Shown here piece after piece: positions 10,652 to 21,498 of a stretch of 64,000 bases of DNA (position 1 is its first letter; each line of letters opens with the position of its first letter). Source of the stretch: Geosiphon pyriformis (lineage: Eukaryota; Glomeromycota; Glomeromycetes; Archaeosporales; Geosiphonaceae); the NCBI GenBank assembly GCA_016748015.1, contig JAAOMT010000129.1:434001-498000 (forward strand). Direction: 5' to 3'. The position numbers and the translations under genes are program-made. The notes under the pieces are model-generated. The model ran no database searches. It was not told the origin of the DNA and was given only the letters and a program-made list of their open reading frames with translations.

Positions 10652-11578
10652 TGTTACAGGTAATTATTTGAGTGGTAGGAATAAATAACAAATCTGTAAC
10701 TTGGTACTCAATCACTGGGTAATGTTGGTTATCTCTAAAAGTTTTGGTTAATCTGAAGGTTTTAGTATCTAAAAGTTTTGGTATTTGAAGATTTTGGTAT
10801 CTGAAAATTTTGATGGAGTCTTTTGTATAATAGACAAAGATTTAATAGTTGTGTTAGTAGTCTTCCAGAATAATTATTCTATCAAATTTTTTTTTTGGTA
10901 TAATAGATGGTTTATTCTAATAGTCATGCCCTTTTGATAAGCTATCTGTTAATTTATAAATTCTATACTCTTATTTCTGGGTCTTTTACCAGGCTATTTT
11001 TGATGTCAATTATTCAGCACTTAATTTCCTTAATTAGTTAGTAAATTCCAAACAACAAAAAAAATAAAAGAAAAATAAGAAAAAAAATAAGAAATTAGTA
11101 TTTTATTAATAGCCATAATCAAGAGCTATTGTTTTAGTGGGATTAAGTATTAGATGTTATTAACATGAAGTGTTAATAAATAGAAGAGTGATTAGATTTT
11201 TAAACAAATGATGGCAACATAGATTGGATAATAATAAGTATGTTTTATTTGATATTTGGTTAATGAATTTACTTTAGTGAATATTAACTATCTGTAAAGT
11301 AAAAGTTAATTAATAAATAAGAAAAAAAATACTAAACTAAAACTGAACCAAAATTTGAATATCCTTTTTTTGCTTCTAATGCTATTGTTATATATACATA
11401 ATTAATGTTATATAAGATTTCTGAAATCCTTGCAATTTCTTTGGAGAAATTCTAGAATTTTGGGATTTTGAAATTCTGTAATTTCTTTAGCAGAATCTTA
11501 GAATTTTTTTGTTACTATGTTTATTTCTAATTGGCTATTTTTTTAATTATATACTACTCTTAATTTCTATGAGTAACA
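10652..11578 (-). repeat. 3' LTR of element C (type-1)
   Basis: It begins tgttacag and ends gagtaaca on the plus strand, so both LTR ends are intact. The middle carries the family's A-rich block and, at 11,410-11,505, a decayed GGAATTC-type minisatellite. A tract rich in pyrimidines on the plus strand (ttattttcacctttt) follows and matches the polypurine tract position. Confidence 0.85.
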
Positions 11579-13124
11579 TTATTTTCACCTTTTAATATTA
11601 AGCTCTATTAAAATCTTCTAAATTTTTTAGATTTTTCTCTTGAATTAACTTCATAACTTCTTTTTTCAAAATTGCTTTTGTAATTTTGGTCTGTAATTTT
11701 TCAAATTAGGCATTGGTTAATTTTTCTAATTGATTAATGGTTACAGTATTTATTGTTAAGTATAATAGTATTTTTGGTCTGTTCTGAAATCTTATTTGTA
11801 GTTAGTAAATAGCTTTTGCATATGTGAATAAATTATTTTTTTCAACAAATTGTTCAATTTATTGTAGTTGAATTGGATCAAATTTTGTTTTGTTTTGTTG
11901 GTATACAAGTTTTTAATACTTAATTGTTGTCTCAACTAATAGTAACAAAAGTTTTTTGGATTTTTTCATATACTGAACTGATTTTGTAGTTTGATAAGTG
12001 TATTGGAATTACAAAATATTGTAAAAAGGCGAATTTAAAAGCAGCAAAATTGATTGGTTTTTTTTTAAGACTTTGGTATTATAAGTTTGCAGTTTTTGTC
12101 AAAAAAAACAATAAGGCTTGGATTGTTTTAATTTCATCTCAATTATTGGCTTTAATTGCTTTTTTGGCTTTTACAATTCAAACATATACATTTACTTCTT
12201 TACTGGAGAATTTTTCCAGTTTGGTAATATTTTTGTAAGTCATAATTTAAGTAATAAAAATTGGTTTAATTGTTAATAAAAAGAATATTAATAAAAATAT
12301 GTCTGGTTGCTATATTAAGTTTACTGCTGATTGTTTTTTTTTATTAGTGTAACCAATAAATTGTACAATAATTGTTCCATCTAAGGATATGATAGTTAAT
12401 TTGTTTAGAAATAATGTTAATAGTTGTGTCTAAAAAGAAGTGCTTTTGCTGAATTTACTGATTGCTAAGGTAAAATTTCCAAACAATAATTCATATTCTC
12501 TCAGAAATTTAGTTCAGAAATTTTGATTATAGTTTTAAGAGTACAGGATTTTGGGAGTTCTTGAAGTTTTTAATTGAGTTTTAATAAATTTTTTAAGCAA
12601 AATTTTGCTTTTTAGTGTTTGGTAATATGAAAGAGTAGTTGGTAAAAAAAACTTTGATTTCTTGCTAATCATAAGTCAAATACTTTTTGTGTAACTAGTG
12701 TATTTTTGTTTTCAAATTTGGATTTTTTAAAGTCAGATTTCAATAATTGTTTTCTTTTTATTTAAAAATGCTATTTGCTAATGTATTTCTGGATTTTCTA
12801 ATTGATTTTTAAAAAAATCTTGGCTATTGCTTAAATGATAATTAAAGTTAAATATGTTAATAATTTTTAATAGATTTATTCTCTGAGTTTTTTTGTGTCT
12901 GTTGTTTGGTTTAGTAAATAATTAATTTTAATATATATATAATGACAAAAATTACTCTCTATAGTAATGGTTTTTAGTAGTATTCTTAAGTTTTCTCTAA
13001 AGTATTAAGATAATACTTTTTATATAGTAAATAATTTTTTTTATAGTCTTAATAGTTACCACTTTTGTGAATTTCTGAGATGCTTTGTTTCTGTAAATTT
13101 TATAATCTTATAAAAAGCACTAAA

Positions 13125-13890
13125 TATTACAAATAAAGTTATTGGATTATTATAGTAATATTTAATACTTTAAATTTGAATAAAGAGAGTTTGAAAATTT
13201 TTGTTCTAGATATTTGAAGTAAATTGTTGATATTAGTTTTTAAAAGTTTTTTACCAGTTTTACCTGTAAAGTTTTTTGATTATAAAACACAAAAAAACAT
13301 TTGGCTGTTTGTAGCTTAAGTATATAAGCTATCTTCTTTGAGCTAGTTAAGCACAATTATTAGAGTTTAGCAGTGTTTTTTCACTCTTCTAATAAGCTAA
13401 CAAGATAATATTAATATTCAATTTTAGAAAGAGCTTCTTTCTTTTATCAGACTATCACAAAATTTATTCTTAGACAGTTAATTTTACAATGTTGCTGTTC
13501 TATAAAAAAAATAAAAAAATAAAAATAAAAAAATAAAAAATAAAAATAAAAAAATAAAAGAAATTAGTATTATTAATTATCATAATTAAGAGTAATTAAT
13601 CCAAATTATTATTGTTTAAAGCATTTTATGCTAAGAATATTTGGCTGAAAACAAAAGTAAAAGAATAATTAGTTTGATTTAAACATTGAATTTATAGATT
13701 ATGAATGAATGATTTTTTTGATTTCAAATATTTTTTTTATTTAAGATAATATAGATATATAAATAAAATAAATTTAATAAATATGAATAAAAAGATGTAT
13801 TTTTTATTTATTCTTGTCTGTTTATATGTTTATTTTTTGCTACTTTGTTAAAACTATTTATTTTTATATATATTTTTAATTTTATAAGAT
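13125..13890 (-). repeat. 5' LTR of element C (type-1, decayed)
   Basis: It starts tattac (family: tgttac) directly after a decayed primer-binding site. An A-rich run of aaaaataaaa units at 13,500-13,560 and a segment like 'gaaattagta' at 13,560-13,620 occur at the expected offset from the LTR start. The right end is blurred and was placed by length and by a weak match near 13,840-13,890. Confidence 0.6.
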
Positions 13891-13949
13891 TGTTTTTAAT
13901 TGGTTGTTATTATTAATTATTGCTTATTATTTTTGTTGTTGTTTTATTC

Positions 13950-14085
13950 TTTCATATTATAACTAGTTATTTTATGTTATGATTAATTATTCTGTGTTAT
14001 TTTATGTTATTGTGTGTTATTTCACATTATTTTAAGTTATAATATATTATTTTGTATTATTTTGCATTATTATATTTTTCTAGGT
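13950..14085. repeat. Low-complexity TTATTTTATGTTAT-like tandem repeat
   Basis: Short units of the type ttattttatgttat, ttattctgtgttat and ttattttgcattat recur with one- or two-base changes across about 130 bp. This is a degenerate AT minisatellite next to the element C LTR. No coding potential is seen. Confidence 0.6.
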
Positions 14086-14199
14086 TATCATGTTTTCTAA
14101 TAATGTTTTTTTTAATATCTTTTTAAATTGGTTTTTTTACTTAAATAACAGTATATAAATTTGTTTCTTAATTTTAAAAAAAACATGGGTTTTTATAAT

Positions 14200-17100
14200 T
14201 CTTAAATTATATGAATAAAAAAGTATTTTAATAAACATTTGACTTATTGCTTTAATTAAAATAGCTCAAAAAAAAATTTTAAAATTTTGTCTAACAGAAT
14301 TTTTTTGGTATGCAATAAGTTTAATGTGCTTTATAATAATAATTTTTTAGTATTAAAAAATACAATAATACAATTTTTTATATTTATGGTCAAATTAGTA
14401 ATAAAAAATACTTTAAAAAAAAATTATAAACTTTAATTAATTTTGTAGAATATATATAAGACATATAATTTTATAAGTTAAGAATATTTAAAAAATAGCT
14501 TGAATAAAATCAAAATGTGTAACAAGTTTGTTAGATTCTTTGATAGTATTTACAATAATTATATTAACTAGAATATAACTAATCTTGGCTTAATAGATAA
14601 TTACTGTATTTATAATAGACTAGATTAAAACAAAAATTTTTTTTTTTTTTGGCATATCTTTTATAATCTTTTTTTGTGTGAAATTAAGAAACAAAAAAAT
14701 ATGTGCAGTTATAAAATTAATTCTAAATTTGTTATTAAAACTAATTGAATTAAAGCCCAAGTAAGTAGAACATTATTTTTTATTGCTAGTATTTTTGTTA
14801 ATAATATAATTTGGATAAAAAGTAATTAAATTATAACTTAGTATATTCTAAATATTATAAATAATTTTTTTAAGTTAATAATATTTCAAATAATAATAAT
14901 AAAACAGTGACTATTTTTATTAATTATAAAATTGTTGTTTTTTCTTTAACAATTAATAGTTTGTTATTTTAATTATCAAGAAAAAAAAAGTTTATAAATA
15001 TTTAAATATTTTTGTGTTTTTAAATAATTTGTTAAGACATAATTTAGTCAAAATTTATTTAGATATTAGGTTTTTATAAACAAAGTTTTAAAAAAAATTA
15101 TTATTAACAAACAAATTTTCTATTTGGTTTTAGTAGTTTTATATTTTATTATTAATTATAGAATACAGTTTAATTTTGTTTTAATTAATATGTATAATAA
15201 GTAAAACACTATAATTCAAAAAGATTTAAAGTTAAAAACTAAGTTTACTATTAAACTTTTCTAATAATACAGTTTACTATTCTTTTTTATATGACTTAAA
15301 ATTTTATAAAAAAATATAAATTAAGTATAAATTGGCTTTTTTTTTAAGTTTTTTAAATACAGATAGTATTATAAACTGGCTATTTAGTTATATATCTTTT
15401 AATTTTCAGATATTAAGTTGGTTTTTTTGCCATTTTTTGTTCTTTTTATTTTGTTTTTGTGTTAATTTAGTTAACAATTTTTTGGCTGACATGATTAAAA
15501 TTTTTTGTGGTTATAATTTTTTTTTAGATAGCACTTTGTTTTTAGTGTTTTGGTTTTTTAAAAATATTTTAATGTCTGTAATTCTTAATAATTCTGTTTT
15601 TTTAAGATTTGTTATTTGATTAAATATTTTGGTATTGTTTTTATTAAACAGTTATGTAATAAAAATAGTAGAGTTTTTAATTAAAAAAACTTCAAGTATT
15701 AAAAATATTTTAATTTTTATGATCCAGTTTTTGCATGGTTTTTGTCAGCAATAACATATTTGAATGTCTTTATAGATTAATAAACTTCTTTTTTTATTAT
15801 AGAAAATAACTAGCTTTTGAATGTTTTAAGTTCTAAAAAATTTTGTCAAATATATAATAAGTAGTTAAACATTAACTTTTCTTGTATTTCTGTTTACATT
15901 GATAGTTTTTTGAAATTTTTAAATTTAATAAACATGAAAACTGGTATTATAGTATATTTTAACAGTTTAAATTTTAATATTAATGTTAAAATTTTTGGTC
16001 AGTGTTATTTACTTTGGTTAAGTTATAAACTATTATATTAACTTTAGAGTATATTTTTTTTTATATAATTATAGTATTTTTAAATAATTAAATAATCTTA
16101 AATACTTGTTTATTAAAGCTAGTTTTAATATTATTTAATTTTTATAATTATTTTTGAATATAACATTATCATATTGCAAAAATAATTGGTAAAAAAAATT
16201 TATATATGTTTTAATTTAAAATTAAAAACTATTTTAATGTTTTTAGTAATATTAGAATTAATATATTAATAAATATTATATTATTTTTAAATTTAGTACT
16301 ACTGGTTATAATTTGAAAAAAGTTTTTAAAAGCTAATAGTATATGTGTATTTGGAAATACAAGATATTTTGTTTGTAAAATTTTTTAAACAGTCAATTAT
16401 GTTTATTAAAAAACTAATTATAGTGCTAAAATTATGAACCAAAATTTAATTAAAAATATAAATTAAATTTGTTTTTTATAAGTATAATATTTAAACTTTT
16501 ACATGATGGCTAAATATATAAATTAAGTCATTGCTGGTGCTTATTTTTATTTTATAAAGACTTTTATCTTTAATTGCCAATAGTTATTTATAAGTAATTA
16601 TATAATAGATATTATAATAGTGTTTTGTGTTTTTTTTGTTATAACATTAATTTTCTGATTATTTATTCTTATATTTAATAGATTTTGTTGTTTATAATAT
16701 TTTGTTGATGTTTTAGGCCACTATGTGAAAATTTATTTCTAGTTTGTATAAATTTTTATCTTATGTGTTTTAATTTTTATTATTATATTTATTAAATATT
16801 GTAATATGTATTATCTTGTATAAAAGTTTTGTTTTTAAGACTTGGTATTTGAAATTTTTTTTATTTTTAAAAATTATAAAGTTGTTATTAATAAAATTGT
16901 AAGTTTTATGTATAATCTAAGTTTAGTACTTAAAAATAAAATTTGGTTTATTTATTTTAAATATCAGGCAGTTATAAAAAAAATTTTAATTTTATTAAAT
17001 AGTTTAGTGTCTTTTTTATTAGTAGTTTATTAAATATATTGTTAAGAAATATAATTAAATTGTTTGGTATTATAGAAGTTTTAAGTATTAATTTTGACAT

Positions 17101-17285
17101 ATATATTTTATATCTTTTTATTTTTGGTATTAAAAAAAGTGTTTTTGTTTATATAAAAGTGTAATATTGTCCTATTGGTTTAAATAACTAGTTATATATA
17201 GTAAATACATAATTTATATTTAGTTTAAATTACTTAATTTGACATATTATATTAAATAGTGTTTATTATTTATTATTATATTTTA
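14200..17285 (+). pseudogene. Highly decayed LINE ORF2, plus strand (LINE F, 3' half)
   Basis: Translation of the plus strand, ignoring stops, follows the LINE C protein in order. A stretch near 15,085-15,230 (INKQIFYLVLVVLYFIINYR) parallels SDKQFSYLVSAVLYPIIAYR. Next, 15,390-15,500 (CVNLVNNFLADMIKIF) parallels SVSPLNNFLAGVVRIF, and 16,840-17,030 parallels the C-terminal region. Nearly every wobble and many first positions have become A or T. The 3' tail ends at about 17,285. The 5' limit is not clear. Confidence 0.7.
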
Positions 17286-17400
17286 TGAGTGAGGTCCAAT
17301 ATTATCTAATATAATACATTAAACTAAGTAATTTAAACTAAGTATGAATTATATACTTTCTATATGTGACTAACTACTTAAACTAATTAAAACAATATTA
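17180..17400. repeat. Inverted repeat formed by two LINE tails
   Basis: The left arm (about 17,185-17,270) contains gtttaaattacttaattt and the right arm contains attaaactaagtaatttaaac, which is its complement reversed. The arms are the 3' tails of a plus-strand and a minus-strand LINE meeting end to end, with only a short A/T spacer (about 17,262-17,285) between them. The DNA could extrude a cruciform, and read-through RNA could fold back. Confidence 0.72.
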
Positions 17401-18560
17401 TAAATCTATATTAACAAAAATCAAACTACCAATTTCTGAAAAAAATTGCAAAGTTTGCGAAAACCAAAACTAATATTATGTGTCTCTACAATTTGAAACA
17501 ACTTAATAATATCATTAAAAAACAAAAACAATAGATTACAAATTTTTGAAAGCACAAAGCCATTATATGCAATTAAATCTTTTTTTTCATAAATATTTTA
17601 TGTTTAAATTCTATTAACTACATCTCAATTTAATAAACTATTTTCAAGCTTTGCATCAAATTAATAATTTTTTTGTTGGCAGTCTTGGTACAGCCAAAAA
17701 CAAATACAGTCTTTAAATATTATTCCTTAAATATAAAACTTTTACACAAGGCAATATATACAGTATTGTTAGATATATACAAAAAAAGCATTTACAAAAC
17801 ACAAAACAATAACAAATTCAAGCCTAATATAGAATTCTATTAAGCCAAATGTAAATTAAACAGTTCTCTATAAACATTAAAGTTCATTATATATGTAAAA
17901 AAAATGGTCAAAAAAATCTATTTTTTTATAATAGAAACACAATACACTAGAATACTCCCTATTATATAAGTGTTTTTGCACAGCAATTGGCAAATAACAA
18001 TACAAGACCTTTATAAAATATAAGCACAATCTAACAGTAAATTTACTTGTAAAACCAGATATTATATATAAATCAGAATACCAAACTAATAATGTCTGAA
18101 TTTAATTTATGTTTCTAATTATGTTTTTATTAATATAGTTTAATTCAAATCCAATTTTTTAATAAACATAATTAACAGTTCTAAAAATATTGTAAATAAA
18201 ATAATGAATATTATTAAATACTATAACTTTACTAGCTTTAATATATCTTTCTTTGACAAGAACAGAAAGCATTAAATTTGAACATAAAACTAAGTTAGTC
18301 AGCTTGTTTATATGCTTATTACCCAAGACACCTGAATGGTTTTTAATTTTAAACCAGAAAATATCAAGTTTTTTATATCTAATAATATTTATAACACAAT
18401 ATTTTTTAAGCCAACAATAATTGCAAAAGTTTAATAAAGCCATATTTAATTTTGTAGCACAAGCATTCAAAACAGCTTGATTATTTAAATACACTACAAT
18501 AGTACTGAAAGCTAAAATATACTTTAAGATCAGAGTAATTGTTTATAATTCTACTATAAT
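17285..18560 (-). pseudogene. Decayed 3' LINE fragment, minus strand (LINE A)
   Basis: The tail starting gagtgaggtcc at 17,287 matches LINE C at 37,925 and LINE D at 58,472. Farther in, 18,494-18,159 encodes a decayed RNase H segment. For example FWFKIKNHSGVLGNKH parallels VNWIKVRGHSGILGNEH of LINE C, and VLNACATKLN parallels ALDACKSELM. The copy is 5'-truncated near 18,560. Confidence 0.78.
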
Positions 18561-20150
18561 AATATTTGGATTTTATTTATTAAATTATAAAAAAAAAGTT
18601 TTTTATATGTCTATTAAATATTTTTTATAATTATATTAACATATTATTTTTCTAAGTTATTATTAATTTATTTATATTTTGATTTATTTATATTTAAAAA
18701 AATTCAAAAAAATTAATAAGTTATTTAATTAATTTTTTATTATTAAAATAGTTTTTTTAATTATAAATATTTTATCTTTTATATAATTATTTTGGTTTAA
18801 AAAAAATTGAAACTTTTTAATATTAATTGTTTTAATTACTTTTAAGTAAGTATAAATTTAATTAATAACATTTATATTATCTTAATTTTAATTTAAAATA
18901 AATATTTTAAATAAATTATGATAAAAAAAATAGTTTAAAATTTTTATTTTGAAATTTATCTAAATTTTTGGCTCAATAATATAATTTGGTTTTTTTATTT
19001 AAGTATTAAATATATACTGTATAAAAGTTTTGGCAGGTTTTTTACAAAAAAATTTAGAACTAGCTTTTTTTTGGTAATTATTAATTAATATAAAATTTGA
19101 CTTAAAATACTTTATATTATAAAAAATTCAAAAAAATTATTTTTATCTTTTTTAAAACTTTTGTATTATCTTTAAAATTAATTAAAATTTTGAGAATAAA
19201 AGTATTATGTTATTATTTTTGTCAATAATAGTTTTTTTATGTTTTATATTTTATTGATAAAATTATTATTGTTATTATTAACAGTTTAAATAAACTAATA
19301 ATAAATATTGTCTTTAAGTAATATATTGTTTGTTTAATTATAAATAATATTTAAAAACAATGTTAAAAAAAGCAATAAATATGAATTTACTTATTATTTT
19401 TATCCAATTTTGTTGTTATTTTTTATTTTATTATTTTAACAAATTTCAAAATTTTCGAATTTCTTTTAATTATAACTAAATACTTCAGCTTTTTATTTAA
19501 TTTGGCTCTTTTTGTGATTTGAGTATTATTACTTCTTTTTTATAACTTTTCAGATTTAGATTATTAGTTTTAACTTTTGAGTTATTAATAAGTAAGGTAT
19601 ATTTTTTTGTTTTTACAAATTGTATTTTTTTATTATCAAAGAAAAATTAAATTAATAAAATTCTAAAGCCGATTAAATGACAGATTCTGAATCAAATACA
19701 AGTCATAAAACATTATATAATTTTTATTTTAGTTAATAATTTATCTTTTTCTTTTTAATACACTTTTTAATATGCCTAAAAATAATAATAACCAATTTTC
19801 TGCCATTTTTTTTGTAATCCAATAAATAAATTTGCAATTGTAATAATTACTGTAATTATTTTTAACTATTATAATTATTCCAACTAAATAAATTACAATA
19901 AGTGTAACTTTTGTATTATTATTATTGTTAATATGCAATTATTTTAATTAAATACAATTAATTTAAAACTTTCAATTTTTTAAAATTACTCTTCAAATAA
20001 TATTATATAAAAACGAGTCGAAAATTTTAATTGTATATAATTTTAATTAATAACACAATATTCGTTATCAAATAATTATATTTTAATTAAAAATAACATT
20101 TTTAAAATTTCCAAATTTTGATTAAATCAAATATTATAATGACTTTTATT
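18561..20150. other. AT-rich stretch without recognised features
   Basis: Long runs of A/T with poly-T and poly-A tracts and no convincing open frame or repeat match. The composition changes abruptly at about 20,150, where the first gene island begins. Confidence 0.6.
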
Positions 20151-20217
20151 ATTTTTCTCCATTTTCGCCAATTCTCCCACGGTTTGAAATTTTGCCGGAA
20201 TTAAGTATTTTCAAGTT

Positions 20218-20223
20218 ACGCGT
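20218..20223. promoter_or_regulatory. ACGCGT hexamer upstream of IMP1
   Basis: An MCB-like ACGCGT lies 30 bp upstream of the proposed IMP1 start. In ascomycete fungi this palindrome is bound by the MBF cell-cycle factor. Its meaning here is unknown. Further copies in the same island are at 20,380 (IMP1 intron 1), 25,232, 25,265 and 26,199. Confidence 0.35.
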
Positions 20224-20252
20224 TTCTTCCATTGTTCCTAACACCACAAATT

Positions 20253-21149
20253 ATGGCCGCAAGGTCAATATTCCGAAAAGCGGGCACCTTGTTGAAACTT
20301 GCTTGCTTTGTACATATGTTCAATGAACATGTCTTTGAACTTACGATGGTCTGCAAATATTAATCGTAACGGGAATTTGACGCGTTCCCCTTACTTTTCT
20401 TAATCACTTGCAACTTGCTCATTGACAATTGGGCCTAAAAAATAAAATCTTCTCAGTGTATAGGCCCTTCCATGTTACCAACCTTTAACGTGGTTGGTGA
20501 CGTTGTAGCTCAAGAACATATTAGTCCGCGACTACGTCGCTTGGAAATTGGCGACATTGTAGTATGTGTTTCGCCCACATTTCCGAGCCGGTCAATTTGC
20601 AAGCGGATTTTGGGCATGGTAATGTTAAGCTTAACGTTTAGATGAACACTTAAATCTTTGGTCGAGGTTATCTTTTTCTAGTTTAATGCTGTGATTAATA
20701 TGCGTTAAATGGATATCGCCAATATTTGCCACTGAAAAGCCTGGGGATTTCATTTGTGTTGACCCGACTGCAACACAAAGAAGATATATCACGGTGAGTT
20801 TAAAGTTTCTTAAGTAAATTCAAAAGACATGCTAGGTTTCTATCAAAATTGCGTTTTATTCTTAGGTGCCTCGTGGTCACGTATGGTTACAAGGGGATAA
20901 TATGAGTAACTCAACAGACTCACGTTCTTATGGCCCTGTCCCTTATGCTCTAATACGTGGCAGGGTCTTCGCAAAGGTGACTGGTTTTATTTATTAAAGG
21001 AGAGATGATTTGTTTTGCCAACTTGATGAAAATTTCCTTTTCAGTTGTGGCCGGAAGTTAGCTGGATAAAGAATGGATTGGTTCTGCGAAACGAAAACGA
21101 TAGTAGTTCATCAAATCTCCCGAGTAAGAATGCCAAAACCTCAACCTGA
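20253..21149 (+). CDS. IMP1: Mitochondrial inner membrane protease subunit 1 (Imp1)
   Basis: Five exons (20,253-20,348; 20,457-20,618; 20,740-20,793; 20,866-20,976; 21,045-21,149) join in frame to give 175 residues. This signal peptidase I-type (S26) serine/lysine protease acts at the outer face of the mitochondrial inner membrane and removes sorting peptides from proteins such as Cox2. Exon 1 gives a short hydrophobic N terminus ([11 protein letters not shown]). Exon 2 opens with GPSMLPT, which contains the catalytic Ser, and ends with SICKRILGM, whose Lys is the expected general base. Exon 4 has [20 protein letters not shown] and YGPVP, the conserved box of the family. Length matches the usual 160-190 residues. 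All introns are GT-AG; the first has a weak donor (gtctgc). It converges with the GID7-like gene, 349 bp away. Confidence 0.93.
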
Positions 21150-21498
21150 ACCCAGGATAGTGCACCAATTTTCTCAACATATAAGTTTCAAAAACGCAAT
21201 AATTTCGCTAGTTGAATTTATGAATTCAATTTCAAGGCAATGAAAGAGACATTTCATATCTACAAAGTGTTTTAATCAGAAAATTTACTTTTTTCAATTC
21301 AAACAAACATGAAAACTTCGGTTTTGCGAAGTAGATTTTATCAACAATATTTCCTAATTATCTGATTGTAATGGATGATGAGGTTGGAAAGGAAATCGAA
21401 GAAGTTACCACACAATATAATGCAATTTTCTAATTAGCGATTCTCACTTTTGGAAAATAAAAGAAGTTAGAAGCCAGTCGTCGTCGTCGTCGTCTTAT
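21150..21498. other. Convergent intergenic spacer between IMP1 and the GID7-like gene
   Basis: The spacer holds the 3' ends of two genes transcribed towards each other. A TCG microsatellite lies at 21,478-21,494. No further gene is seen. Confidence 0.6.
21478..21494. repeat. (TCG)n microsatellite
   Basis: Five full tcg units plus tc lie a few bases beyond the stop codon of the minus-strand WD40 gene, in its 3' untranslated region, where it reads as CGA repeats. A GC-containing triplet repeat is rare in this AT-rich window. Confidence 0.85.

Larger units (their letters stand above)
10652..13890 (-). mobile_element. Pol-less, gag-containing Gypsy derivative (element C)
   Basis: Two type-1 LTRs (10,652-11,578 and about 13,125-13,890) bracket only about 1.55 kb. 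From 11,579 to about 11,950 the sequence parallels the pol C-terminal tail of element A. From about 11,990 to 13,122 it parallels the gag and leader region (7,790-8,945 of element A) through to the primer-binding site. Protease, dUTPase, RT, RNase H and integrase are all absent. The result resembles a terminal-repeat gag-only derivative that would need enzymes from a full element. It is strongly AT-decayed. Confidence 0.78.

Noticed and set aside
12050-12238. Plus-strand 62-codon open stretch with membrane-like composition
   Set aside because: It is the antisense shadow of the decayed gag of element C, whose nucleotide similarity to element A at 7,800-7,980 is clear.
13500-13560. A-rich aaaaataaaa run as a possible CRISPR-like or centromeric array
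   Set aside because: It is the A-rich block found at the same offset in every type-1 LTR copy; there are no spacers and no regular unit.
19741-19938. Minus-strand open stretch in the AT-rich region
   Set aside because: Asn/Ile/Lys-dominated composition expected from random AT DNA; no homologue in the window and no gene context.
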